From Amborella trichopoda (taxonomy: Eukaryota > Streptophyta > Magnoliopsida > Amborellales > Amborellaceae), in the NCBI RefSeq assembly GCF_000471905.2, contig NW_006495648.1:579492-643491 (forward strand): DNA of 64,000 nt, in the 5' to 3' direction. A program made the translations under genes and the position numbers. Shown one piece after another: positions 23,361 through 34,930 of this stretch; position 1 is the stretch's first letter, and every line of letters starts with the position of its first letter. The notes below the pieces were generated by a model. It was not told where the DNA came from, did not search any database, and worked only from the letters and a program-made list of their open reading frames with translations.

Positions 23361-25189
23361 TTTCTTTGCCTCTCTCTCTCTCACACACTCTCACCTCCAC
23401 GTGCACGGTCCTGCCCTAGCGGTAGCCCGCATTCATCCGCAAGCCCATGAACGTGTGCAACCCTGTGGGGCTCGACTCTCTGGTTTCCCTACGCCCCCAT
23501 TTAGCTGTCGACAAATCCCTCTGAGAGGGCGACCAAGGGGGACCGACATTCGGATCCCATCCCAATAGTCGGCCTTCTATTCGCTAGTAGGAGGGCCGCG
23601 TGTGCATCATGAGCCGACCTCTGCAGTTGTTCGAGAGAGGTTTTATGCCTCCTCCCCCAAAGGGAAACCAGGACCCCACCGACATCAAGGTTAAGTGCCG
23701 AGGGATAAGATTTCTGGCCATGAGTGTGCGACAATAGTCTGGCATGGGAACCGTAAAGGAGAGAGGTCAAAGGGATTCCGATGAGGGTCACACCGACAAA
23801 AGAGCTATGATCGTGATAGGGGTGGCTCTCCAGTGAGGGGGGAGTGAGTAAAGGGTGGTGCTCCAGGGGATTTTGGCAAGCAGTGAACCGGAGTTGAAGG
23901 AGATCCTCGGAAGGATTCGGAGGGTCGCATAGAAGGTGAAGGATTTTTCGGCAGGAAGTTGGAGAGTCGTAGGCAGGGGTTTTGAAAAGAAGCCGTAGAA
24001 TCATCCGAAAAGTGAGGGGTCATAAGGGAGACCAGAGGTCATGCGCACAGGGAGGTCACGTGAAAGAAGTTGAAGCGTCCTGCAGCTGTGCATTGTGACT
24101 GAGGGGTCGCATGCAGAGGAAGGCCAGAGGTCATGCGGCCGCTCGAATGACAAGCCTCCATGTGGGCACATGGACCGTCGACCATTGATGATGTGATTTT
24201 GATGGCCAGCCTGTGGTGGCTTATAAAGTCCACAGCCTGCAGGTTCACCAAGGCCATTTTCCATTGTGACAGAAGCTTTCTTGTTTCCCTGATCCTTGCC
24301 TTGTGATGGGAGGAGAGGAGGTCCTTCAAAGCCCTTTCTCGCGTATCCATGTCCTCAACAGGGGTCAGTGTTCATGCCCTTGGTCCTGCAGGGTGCTCTT
24401 GCCCTTCCTTCCTTGACTATGGTCCTCTTAGGGACACATGCATAGAACTTGTGCTAGATGGTCAGCTGGTGCTTGCAAGTTTCTACTGTTCACCTGAGAT
24501 CAAAAGGGTGAGGCTTGAAGCCATGCGTAAGGCAACGACGATGGCTCGGCTTGGATTGGAACGGCCGATTGGGGGAATGTCCTAGATTGCTGGGCCTAGA
24601 TTGCAACGGCCGATTGGGGGAATGGCCTAGATTGCAACCGCTCTTTTTGGCCAAGACTCATCATTTTCCTTCCCTGAGGTGTTCAGGGAAGAGCAAGAGA
24701 CCTCCTCTGTGAAGGTGAAAAGGGCTCTTAGAGGAGATCGCCACTTGAGGAGAAGGCATAGCCCTGGAGCAACATCCCTTAGTGGAATGTTTATCTCAGA
24801 ACATTCCATCCTCTGGCCGGAGTAACTTGGTTGCCCTTTTTGGAGACTGCGAGCTGTTAACGGCCTTCCCTTGTGTCTTCTGACTTCAACGCCCTTTTGG
24901 GCTTTCGTTTAAGCCCTTGGGGTGTGTGTGCCATTTCTGGTTTTCACAGGACCCCGAAATAATTTTACGATGCTTTTGCCTGTGGATTTTACCCCATGCT
25001 GCCCCTTTTTTTTACTCACGATGCCCTCTTGGGTTTTCATCGCAACCATCGTTTATTTCGATGAATTTTGCTCACAATAGCCAATGTTGCTATTGCGCCC
25101 ATCATTTTTTATTTTGACATTTTTACCCACGACGCCCTTTTGGGTTTTTTCTGTGTCCATCATTCTATGAGGGGAGATGAGAGGAGGTA
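23361..25189. other. Unassigned stretch between element A and fragment E
   Basis: No recognised coding domain. 23700-24080 has repeated 'gaaggtc/gaggtca' text resembling the reversed GC-rich spacer of the family (compare 51540-51800). 24889-25170 contains three copies of 'cacga(t/c)gccc(t/c)(t)tttgggtttt', the reverse of a spacer motif at 20300, 31700 and 48170, so this is probably a rearranged 3' spacer belonging to fragment E. The open frame at 23501-24004 on - has no recognisable motif. Confidence 0.45.
24548..24642. repeat. 45-bp tandem duplication
   Basis: 'Aacggccgattgggggaatg' followed by 'cctagattgc' occurs twice head to tail with three differences. Confidence 0.85.
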
Positions 25190-25199
25190 GGGTATCTGA

Positions 25200-25689
25200 T
25201 TCCTTTCCTTGAGGCATGTCGAGCAGCTGCGGTCCCAAGGACCACAAAAGGGGCATGTACTTCCCTTCGATTTAGAGGATCGTAATCCATTGTCCTCATG
25301 ATGCGATGAGCCTGCTAACTGTAAAGGCTCCATTCAGGGGAGGTCTTGGGTTTCGGGAGAGGCGAGGGTTTTTATGCCCCCATGATTTTTTTTGGCACGA
25401 ACCCTGCCAAAGGGGCTTCTTCTAACTTGGCATTACCTTTGTGAATGGCCTCCAATTGACTTTTAAGGTCTCGAACTTCCCTTTTAAGCTCAGTGAAGGT
25501 GGATTGGTCTTCATAATAAGTCGAGGTTTCTTCTCTTGACTTCTCCTCCATCAATGAGTCAGGGATGTGTTGCACTCTCAGGGAGTTACACATGTGGGCT
25601 GACCTCTGAACTGGATGCGAGCCCTCGTATTTTCTCAAGGAGTTTGTAATGAGAAGGATTTTACGGTCTACTTGCCGCGATGCTTCCAC
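25200..25689 (-). pseudogene. Post-protease coil and QAH block of fragment E
   Basis: The frame at 25689-25372 has TELKREVRDLKSQLEAIHKG, matching LAELRSEVHSLHNQLEVM of A. Downstream, about 25330-25210, a shifted frame reads EWSLYS, a stop, then QAHRIMRTMDYDPL, the block that precedes RT in this lineage. Confidence 0.65.
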
Positions 25690-26710
25690 CTCCAGGAGTG
25701 AGATAGGGATGTGTAGGACTTCTGATGGTTTGGTGTGTAGGTGACGCTAGGCATCCAATCCTCTACTCCCATGGCTTCCTCATGCTCGGTGGTAGTCACC
25801 AGTTCAATTGGCAACGCGGGTGGCTCCGGCATCGAAGAAGTAGAAGGTGAAGCATCTTCTTCGCGACTAGTGGGTAGCACTTCTGGGAGAGAATAAGGGA
25901 CATTCGGGTTTATAGGAGCCAAAGGGAGGAGCTTACCGCTCCTTTCTTCTTCTTTGAACATTCCCAAGGGCTCCCGTCCTACATCTTCAGCATCATTGTG
26001 AGGGGACGTTTCTGCCTTTTTTGTGAACCCTTGATCCTTAGTTTCTAGCTCTTGGGGCAGTACCGGATCCCTGAAGTAGTACTTTTCATCAGCATAATGC
26101 ATTTCGACAATGGGAAAGGGTCTTTTATCAGCATAGACTGTATATTGTTTCCCATCTTGGGTTTATTTAAAGCACTGGTGGAGTGTAGACTGAACTACCC
26201 CTTGGTCATTCTTCCAAGACTGCTCGAGGAGTATGTTATAGGAGGTGTCAACATCTTTGATGTGAAACTGAACATAATCGTTTAGTTCGTCGATTTTGAG
26301 ACAGAGGCAAATGGTGTCAACCAGTTTTTCCCCTGACTGATTGAGCCCTTGAACCATGATGGTCGTGGCTGTGAGGTCGTCATATCCTAACCCGAGGCGA
26401 GTAAGGATCCTTCTTGGGCTGAGGTTTACTGCTGACCCTCCATCTAGCATTATTCGGTTAATGGGATGTGCATGCAATTCGCCAGTTACAAAGAGAGGCC
26501 GGTTGTGAAATTTCCTCACCAACAGAAAGTCATCATCCAAGAAGGTGATGGCCATGCAATTGCTCAAGATTGCGGGGTGGACCTCAATAGGTTCTACTTC
26601 TATCTTGTACACCTCGGGGGAAGAGAGGGCTTGAATAAGAGCCATATGATAGTCTCTTGAGAGCATCAGGGCATCATAGATGCTGAGAAGGGTAGGGAGC
26701 TTCCTTAGAT
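25690..26710 (-). pseudogene. Aspartic protease of fragment E, active site kept
   Basis: The best preserved protease here. The leader (LPTLLSIYDALMLSRDYHMAL) starts near 26710. The active-site loop LDGGSAVNLSPRRIL lies at about 26455-26410, followed by TTIMVQGLNQSGEK and DTSYNILLEQSWKNDQGVV. One stop (CFK-stop) separates this from ADKRPFP and MHYADEKYYF at 26125-26075. The acidic tail to 25668 ends in MPSVTYTPNHQK. The catalytic Asp and Gly are intact, unlike A (Asp to Glu) and C (second Gly to Val). Confidence 0.8.
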
Positions 26711-26744
26711 GCCCACCACGTCATATTTGATCTTGTCATCATCG

Positions 26745-27060
26745 CCCTTTTAGGATCTAGGGCCCGCCACGGGTTTAGGTGGTATGATAGGCTGAGGTAA
26801 TGAAGGTGTCAGCTGACTTTGTGGTGCAATCGGGCTAGATTGGAGAGGTTGTGGGGATTGGGTAAGCGAAGGTTGTGCAGCCGGGTTTGCTGCGGACAAG
26901 CTAGGTTGGTTAGGTGGAGCGGAGGCTGATGGAGGTAGATGTGTCAAGGATGAATTGGTGTATGGGATCAAGGGTGGTCCCGAGTATTTAAGAAGTGGCA
27001 ATGGGTTGGTCGAGGTATTAGGGTATGGGATGAGTGGCAAACCAAGGTACTTTAGGAGTT
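26745..27060 (-). pseudogene. Proline-rich linker of fragment E
   Basis: Open frame (96 codons from 27040) rich in Pro, Ser, Gln and Leu (PPSASAPPNQPSLSAANPA), the counterpart of the proline-rich text at 12500-12740 and 39780-40020 in A and C. Confidence 0.6.
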
Positions 27061-27086
27061 TTGACTACGGGGGCTTTTGTCTAAGC

Positions 27087-28260
27087 AGGGGAAAGTCCTA
27101 AATGTCCAACCCTGATGATGACGTAAAACGCTGCCCAGATCGGACCGATGAGGGGAACGACCTTAAAAGTCCCCCACCTTCTGACCCTTCTCCTTTTTGC
27201 TCTTCTGCTTCTCATCCTTCTTCCCCAATGTCTCTTGCAGGTACAACCTTGAAATGTTCAGACTTCGAGGCTCTCGACAGAGAATTCGAAGGAATCAACA
27301 TAAGCAAGATCCAACGGTAACGGTTGAAAAAGTCCCTGGAGTCTGGAGTCAAGGCAGAGCCACCTTCTTCAAAGAAGCACTAAAATTAGAAGCCAAAGAA
27401 ATGGCCCCCTGAGCCCGACTTTGAGCAGAGACTGAGAGAATCAAGGGGGCAGAACTTTTATTCTCAAGAGGCTTGTCATATGGTGCAAATCTAAGGAGCA
27501 TCACCCAGCACAGGACAAATGAGCCTCAGATCAGGGAAGATGCTGCAACCTCCACTGCAGAAGTCAGGCCCTTGCAGTTTCTATTTCGCCACTTCACCCT
27601 AATCCAATACCAATCTGCCTTCCTCCAGCTCCTTTGGCTCCTTCCTAACCCAAATACCAAAAAAAATCCACCTATTCTCCAATTCCCTGGGATACCTCTT
27701 ACTCAATCGCTTCCAAACGTAAAACCTCCATTGCCCAAACCAACCCTCTTATGCAGTCAAGTTTCTCAGCAGGCCAAAATAAACCTCTTCCACCAAACCT
27801 GCTCCTCAACCCAGCATACCACCCAAACCAATGGCAGGATTAAGAGTACAAAGCCGTGTCCAAGAAAAGGTGAACTAGGATGTGATAGGGCATATGAGGA
27901 AGCTTCCAGCCCTTCTCAGCATCTATGATGCCCTCTTGCTCTTAAAGGATTACCAGATGGCCTTAGTTCAGGCTCTCTCTAACCCAGAGGTGTACGAGAC
28001 CGAAGTAGAACCCATTGAGGTGGACCCAACGACTTTAGGAGGATGTATGCCAATCACTTTTCAGAGGACAATCTGTAATTAAGAGAAACGTTTCACAATT
28101 GCCCCCTCTTTGTGACTGGTGAATTACATGCATGCCCAATTAACCAAATTATATTAGATGAAGACAGCCTTATCCCAAGGAGGATCCATGCTCGATTGGG
28201 ATTTGGGTCCGAAGATGCTAGAATGAGCCACCTTGGCCAGAAGATGAACCAGAAGTCATT
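27087..28260 (+). pseudogene. Connector and protease remnant of element B
   Basis: Connector block FEALDREFEGINISKIQR at 27266-27320, then Pro-rich text. The protease leader is intact at 27882-28075 (GHMRKLPALLSIYDALLL, EVYETEVEPIEVDPTTLGG). After LFVTGELHACPIN and a stop, the sequence keeps only LDE..SLIPRRIHARLGFGSEDA before jumping near 28220 to the acidic tail. The catalytic loop and flap are therefore mostly lost. Confidence 0.7.
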
Positions 28261-28872
28261 CCTGAAATTGAGCAAGTCGTGGGGATAGAATTTCCAGCTC
28301 CAAAGATTACCTATACGTCAGACCATCGAAAAGACATACATATCCCTATTGCACTCTTGAAAGCAGAAGTGGCGTGCCATCCATCGTGAAAGATTGTTCA
28401 AAATTCGGTTGCTATAAGCATAGAGGATGCACTTCATCCCACAAACAGGTTAGTACAGACCAGTGACAAGCCACAAGTTCTGCACTTCTCTAGTTTCATA
28501 GGAAGAGAACAGTTTGAGAAAGGACAATCTTCTTCCCCTCAAGAGTAGGATCCCCTAGCAGAGTTAAGAAGCGAAGTTCACAGTCTTCAAAGCCAATTGG
28601 AGGTTATGTGACTTGCTTCAAAACATCTCAAGGAGGTCATGCCTGAGACCAAAAGTTATGATGGGTTTGAAGTGAATGCACCATTAATGGAGGCCAAAGC
28701 CCCTCCTGATTGGACTATCTATAATGAGCAGGCTCACGAAATGATGAGAAAAATGAATTATGAGCCCTTGGCCAATCAAACATTAAGAGAACAAAAAGCA
28801 ATAACTCCCCATTTTGAAGTCATTGAAGACACAGTAGCTTGTCACGGGACTAAACAAGGCTTAGGGTATTAG
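28261..28872 (+). pseudogene. Post-protease segment of element B
   Basis: EFPAPKITYTSDHRK at about 28288, a coil (LRSEVHSLQSQLEVM, 28565), then the open frame 28639-28872 with DWTIYNEQAHEMMRKMNYEP and TKQGLGY, where it stops. The gap to the convergent aORF end is about 145 bases. Confidence 0.7.
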
Positions 28873-29015
28873 CCCCTTTCGACAAAAAATATTTCGAGAG
28901 GCATTTAAGCTCAAAGAGAGCAAATGAGGTGAAGCAAAGTAAGAGGAGAATGAAATCATACAACAAAGTCATCCAAAAGAGAAAAAGAAGAATTTTATTC
29001 ATGAGTTCAAACTTG

Positions 29016-30240
29016 TTACGAGTGATACCAAAAGAAAAGACATTTTAAAAAATGATCAATTATCTTATTGATCTCTGCTCTGCATGCTGCAGAAGAAGTC
29101 TCGGTGTCCTGGACATTCAGCTCGACCACCATTTGAGTCTCCTCCTCCATCGCCACATCTTCAAGTTCAATGATGCGAGTGAGTCCGGTTAAATCCGCAA
29201 TAAAAGAGGCCTCCATGGCCCTTCTCTGAATCATCTCCTTCTCAAGTTCAGCGAATTCTTGCCATAATATTTGCATCTCCTTTCTTATTTCGATCATGCT
29301 CTTGAAGAAAGCTTGCGCCTCCCTCTTAAGATCCAGCCGACGGCCAGTCACAGTGGCCTTCTTCTCAGTGTAGGAATCTATCTCCTCGCGATGACACAAG
29401 ATTGACTCCTCCAAGGAGGGTAGCCTATTGGTTTCCACGTCATGATGCAATATTCCAGACCGCCAGCTCTCCAACTCATTTAGGGTTACATCAAAATGGG
29501 CAAGGACTTCTGGCTCACTCCCAATAGTAGTACTCGCGGTAGAAAATTCCCTAAGCTTGGCAAAAGCCTCGCCCAGCTCATTGAAAGGCAGCTTCCTTAA
29601 GCCTTGAAGGCCTGCACTAAACAAGCTAGCTATTATACTTGAAACACCGTTAAAAAATGGGACTAGAAGATGCTGTCGGCGTTGCTACAACTAAAGAGAC
29701 TTGGGCTTCAAGGGTCGGGCTTGCAGAAGTGATCGCCATCTGAGCCACTTGCTCCCCTGAAACTATGGCAAATTCCAGAGCTTCTTGTGTCTCAGATCTA
29801 GAGGCACCCCTAGCCTCAACCTGCCTGGATTCTTTAATACTAGCCTCGTCGCCTTGACCCTCACCTATGGGGGCTACCACTTATATTTCAACATTCTCTA
29901 AAGAAGCCTCCTCCTCTTGTTTCTCACCCTCCTGAACTGCCACATCAGCATTGGAATGTTCAGGAACTGCCTCTTCCCTTTGGCCTTCTTCAATCACCGA
30001 TTCAGCCACAGCCATGATTCCTTCCACTTGGCTTGTGCCCTAAACCGCAAAAAGTTCAACCCCTTCATCCTCACAATCTGTGCCCTCGGGGGCAGCAACC
30101 TCTTGACACTCAAGAACATCATGAACCACAGGCACTTCCTCTTGAATCCCCATCCCTGCCTCAGCACCGGCTGTATTCAAAAGATAGCACAGGCTGCCCT
30201 CTGCACCGGCTACTTTTTTAAACCCCAGCGCCGACTTAGT
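29016..30240 (-). pseudogene. aORF C-terminal part, element B
   Basis: Only the acidic middle (30060-29650) and the coiled coil survive. The frame at 29624-29016 is open for 202 codons: DVTLNELESWRSGI, EESILCHREEIDSYTEKKAT, EMQILWQEFAELEKEMI, EINKIIDHFLK. The PMD half is gone: at about 30240 the sequence passes straight into the spacer at the point equivalent to 46750 in C. The long heptad-like region suggests dimerisation. Confidence 0.75.
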
Positions 30241-32520
30241 CTTTGATAAATAATGTTTTTTGTGCCTAGCGTCAGTTGTGTTCTAAACAGAGAAATGTCA
30301 AATGCCCCATGCTAAAAGCCGTGCTTATCTTATTATTGCCCTCCCTAGTGAACTTGCACCCTGATTATGACCTATTATCCTCAGAGAAGTGGTACTCAGG
30401 TCGTTCTACTCAGGCCATGACTTCTCATCCCCAACAGGAGTCATACTTGTGCTACAGCTCATTATCCCTAGTAGAGTTAGGATCATTTTTACCACTCTAA
30501 CCCCCAGTGGGTTTGCCTCACACCTAAAGTCGGGTACCATTTTTCACCTGTGAGGGACTCACACCTGTACCCATTACCCCCAATGAAGTCGGTCTTCCCA
30601 TCTGAACCCCTCATTGGTCTTAACCATTTTATCCTCAGGGAGTCAGATTCCCATTTACAAACTTATTCCCCATGTAGTGTCACCCACATGGCGACCCACA
30701 CCTTTGTCCTGACTGCATGATTTTAAACTGCATAGCTTTGGTTTAGGTGGACGACCCTAAACTGCATGGTCCAAACTATACGACCTTAAACTGAAGCGGA
30801 GGTCTAGTTGCACGACCCTAAACTGCACGGTCCAAACTGTATGACTCTAAACTATAGTACACTTCCTTGTCGCATGATGTTAAAAGGCTCAACCCCACGG
30901 TCCAAACTATATGACCTTAAATTGTAACAGAGGCCTAGTCGCACGACTTTAAACTGCATGGTCCTAGTTGCATGACTCTAAACTGCATATCCATGATCTA
31001 AGTTATATGACCTTAAACCATAGTGCACATCCTACCTGCATGACGTTAAACTACTTTGCACATGCCCTGAAGACATGATCTTAAAACTCACCCCCACAAA
31101 TGTGCACACACCTTTTACATGGATTTTCAAGTACCTCTTCCCTAACTGACCTGTTTGTGTGCACGCACCACCTTCATTATATCCCCAGTGAGTCCATTCA
31201 TTTCATCATCCTTCATCATTCCCCAGTTAGTCTAACTCATGCTCACAAAGCGGCAAACCATCCCGCCACCCATACTTGTCGTAAGCTAGTGGGTCACAAT
31301 TTTTTCACCTTCCATTCATACACCATCCATCCTTCATAGGTAGCCTCGTGTCATTTACCCAAAGTTAGTTAAAACTACCACCATACTCACTCAATGGCCT
31401 CCATAGACTGCCATTCATCACCATCACGATCCAGTTGTATGACCTTAAACTGTAGTGCACGTTTTGGCCGCATGACGATAAAAGGCTTTGCACAGGTCCC
31501 GGAGGCATGACCTTAAACACACCTTCACAAAAGAAAAAAAAAAAGTAAAAAAAAAAGGAGAAAAAAAGGAGAAGAAAAAATAAATGGGCATGGTGTATAA
31601 CTCGTCAAGGGAACACCATGAGTAAAAATGACGGACAAGCATGGTCATGAAACCATGAGTAAGAGAGTTCTGTAAGAATAAAAACCAGTGCATGGTGAAA
31701 ACCTGAAAGGGCACGGTGAATAAAAACGGAAGAATAAGGGTGGACATGGCTGAAACGTCGTAGGTAAAAAAAAAGCCCCAAATAATAGGATGTTGGTGAA
31801 AACAGTCTCTATGACACCGCTTCTCAAGTCCAAGTGAAAGCCCACAATGAAAGCTTAGGGTCAATAAATAGGTTGATGCAGCGTTCACTGCAACAGGCGG
31901 CTTCATCCCACATTCAAAGAAAAAAATCTCTGGTGTTATGGTACCAGGATCCAAAAATATGACCTTTAAGGAAAAGATTCCAACAGCCTCTGTCCATTCG
32001 CAAAAAGAACTCGAAGGATAAAAGATTCGCCAAGATTACAAGATAAGTCTCATGAGGAAGAGCATTATTCCCACAAGGTTACAAACGCACTCCAAGAAGC
32101 TGAAGATGCTCTAGAAGGCTAACTCAACCATGACTTTTGACTGTTACGTGAGACTGCTAACAGTGGGTGGGGGTTATACCCAAAATCGGTCACCTCGATA
32201 AACAGAGGTACCCTACCCGTCAAGGAATAACTGGTGCATGATGCAGACGAGCGCCAACAAAAGGCTCTTCAACAGACCATCTAGAACAAACAAATGAGAA
32301 AGTCACTCCGACAAACCAAAGACGCCTCAAGAAGGCTAAGTCAGCCATGACTTTGGACTTGTTACGCGAGACTGCTAATGGTGGGTAGCGGTTATACCCA
32401 AAGTCGGTCACCTCGATAATATGAGGTACCCTGCCTGCTAAGGAATATCTAGTGCACAATGCAGATGATCACCGACCGAAGGCTCTTTTGTTGTCTATCC
32501 ATGACAAAGAAACCCAAACC
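30205..32520 (+). other. 3' spacer of element B
   Basis: Contains a short minisatellite a remnant (30215-30290), minisatellite b (30340-30680), minisatellite c (30712-31090), the 'cacaca..ccatcc' stretch (31090-31430), a homopolymer-rich A/G stretch (31528-31580) and a tandem duplication (32115-32520). No genes seen. The antisense TATA region is deleted. Confidence 0.75.
30712..31090 (+). repeat. Minisatellite c array of element B
   Basis: About twelve 31-bp units of the 'gaccttaaactg' family, including the alternating 'ggtccaaact' and 'ggtctagttgcacgac' subtypes. Confidence 0.85.
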
Positions 32521-32530
32521 AAATAAAGAG
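32100..32530 (+). repeat. ~217-bp tandem duplication in spacer
   Basis: 'Aaggctaa(c/g)tca(a/g)ccatgactttt/gg' through 'ggtcacctcgata...gaggtaccct' occurs at about 32115 and again at about 32332. Element C has the same two units at about 48598 and 48812; element A lacks the clear duplication. Confidence 0.85.
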
Positions 32531-33800
32531 GAAGCAGTACAATAAATCCTCAACATACAATGGAAATTTTGATAGTCTCAAAATAACCCAAAAACTAGTC
32601 AATATCTTTATAAGCACTCCGAAAGGCCACCTGCCAAGTTTCATCACAATTAGACATATCTAAGACAGTGAACACAAAGAAATAATTTCAGTAAAATCAG
32701 CCTCTAGCACCCTGAAATGGACCCTGTAACTAGAATTATATTTTCGATGTGTCAAACAACTGTGGGACCACCACCATTGGATTCAACACAATCGAAAACC
32801 CCTATGGAATAAGTTTTGATTTTAATTGGGCACTCAAGGATAAAGTTATGAGTATAATATTGAAAAGGGGTAGGCCGCACACTATTCCCGTATAGCCACC
32901 AGGCACTAAAACACCATTAGAGTTGGCTATTTTCACAGTCACGGGCAGTGACTTTCGGGGCGTATATCTCACTCGTTCCAAGTCAGATCACGCTTAAATT
33001 TTGTGAGCATGTTCATCTCACCATGACGAGGTTTCGATAGGTGGTATGCCCTGTGATGATGCCCTAGTAGGGAGAAAAACTAGAGAGAAGTTGCTGATCC
33101 GTGAAGAAAATTACAGAAAAATCAGCAACAACACGCCTCATTCGAGCTGCCAAATCACGATGCTCGCGTACCCGATCGACGTGAAACCAATTGCATTATG
33201 TGCGTAAGGTCCTAGGCCATCCCTGCTCTGAACCCCTCATACAATGAAAGGCTGGATTTCACACATAAAGGTGTCGAAGCTACTGTAAATTCCAGTCGTT
33301 GGATTTTATGATTCCCAGCCCAAAAGCTCAAGACGACGAAATCTTCGTCTGGACACGAAATCGAGCTGTGTTTGTTCCAACATGATCTTGACGGCATGCT
33401 TGGTACACTACAATGAAGAAATCACAAAACAAATTAAGGAACGAGAGCACTATCGATCTGAAGTTTTCAAGATTTATCCAAAATTCAAGTCTCATGATCA
33501 TGGCTTAAAAACATGATTCATGGCTCGAAGTTAGTAACAAATTGATCGCCATGCCAAGCCCTATAAGAAAGCATTCATATTTCGATCAAACTTGCATCAA
33601 AGAAACCTTGGATCAGTCATGGAAGATCATGCAAGTTCTCGGACAGTAGTAGGGACAGTTCTAAAATTTCACACATTGTTAAGCACGGGGAAAACAGTCC
33701 TTTTGCACCAATTTTTAGAATTTATTTTAACTAAATTAAATTGTAATTATCTTCAATTTTAGGTAGTTTTTGGGCATCCACCCAAGTTTGGGCCCAATTT

Positions 33801-33808
33801 TATATAAA
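33801..33808 (+). promoter_or_regulatory. LTR TATA box (B/C LTR)
   Basis: 'Tatataaa' after 'agtttgggcccaattt', the same context as the other LTR copies. Confidence 0.7.
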
Positions 33809-33964
33809 CATGCAACTCCTAATTGTAAAACACCTTGAAAAAACCCTTTGGTTCATTCTTCAATATTGAATAAAGACTTCAATTCTTGCTTGAACCCGTG
33901 GGTGTGTCTCAACGAGAGAGAGAGAGAGGAGAGAGAAGAAAAGGTCTGGTATCCCTCGATAAGG

Positions 33965-34235
33965 CAATTTTCTCTCTCCTCCCCTCTTTCTCTCTCTTAT
34001 TTTCTCTCTTCCCTTCTTTCTCTCTCCTCTTTTCTCATCTCTATCTCTCTTTATCCCTCCTCTTTTCTCATCTTTATCTCTATTTCTCTCCTCTTTTCTC
34101 ATCTCTATTTCTCTTTCTCTCCTCTTTTCTCATCTCTCTCTCTTTCTCTCTCTTTTTTTCTCTCTTATCTCTCCCTTTCTCTTTCCTGCTTTCATCTTTA
34201 TCTCTTTCTCTCTCTTCCTCTTTCTTCCTCCTCTA
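33965..34235 (+). repeat. CT-rich tract of the B/C LTR
   Basis: Pyrimidine-rich with 'ctcctcttttctcatctctat' repeated several times. Open frames here are compositional. Confidence 0.9.
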
Positions 34236-34379
34236 ATCTACCATGTTTCTCTCTCCCTGCTCCTCTTTCTTTCTCCATTCATGCTTGGAAGACCTATCGT
34301 CTGACGTCCTGCTCATGAGACATGAACGTGAGTCGAGCCTTGACCCAAGTGGCAGGTCGGGCCACTGTCAAAATTCTCT

Positions 34380-34930
34380 CCCTTCCCTCTTCTATCATAG
34401 CCGGTGGAAGCCTAGCGCTGCCTATGTTTTCAATCTCTTTCTTCTCTTCTATCATAGTCGATAAACCTATTGCCGCCTGTGTTTTCTCTCTCTCTTTTTC
34501 GATCACAGACGGTGCAAAACTATTGCCGCATGTGTTTTCTCTCTTTTTCGGTCACAGACGATGCAAACCTATTGTCGCATGTGTTTTCTCTCTTTCTTCT
34601 TTTCGATCACGGATGGCACCAGCCTATTGAAACTTGTGTTTTCTCTCTCTTCCTTTTCTTCTGACACAACCGGTGTAAGCCTATTACCGCTTGTGTTCCT
34701 TCTCTCTCTTTTCAGTCACAGACGGCAGAAACACAACGCCGCCTGTGTCTTCTCTCACTTCTCTTTTCTGGTACAGCCAGCAGAAGCACAGCGCCGCATG
34801 TGTCTTCTCTCTTCTCGCTTCTATCACAGACAGTGGAAACACATCGCTGCCTGTGTTTAGTCCTTCCCCTTTTATCACAAATGCCGGAAGCCCATTGCCG
34901 TCTGAGTCTTCTCTCTTCATATCTCATCAT
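34380..34930 (+). repeat. Hairpin minisatellite of the B/C LTR
   Basis: About ten units of 45-60 bp, each with a 'cacagacgg' or 'catagccgg' arm, a short 'aagcct/aacaca' loop and a partner arm 'ccgc(c/a)tgtg' or 'gctgcctatg'. Arm sequences differ from element A's 'atggacgg/ccgtccat' but still pair with each other. Confidence 0.75.

Larger units (their letters stand above)
25190..27078 (-). mobile_element. Fragment E: protease part of a related element
   Basis: Read on -, it runs proline-rich linker, protease, acidic linker, coil and the QAH block, then passes directly into spacer-like repeats near 25190. It has no RT and no antisense gene. At 27078 it meets element B head to head. Confidence 0.75.

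Noticed and set aside
23501..24004. Minus-strand open frame of 167 codons
   Set aside because: No recognisable motif; it overlaps repeat-like spacer text with frames open on both strands.
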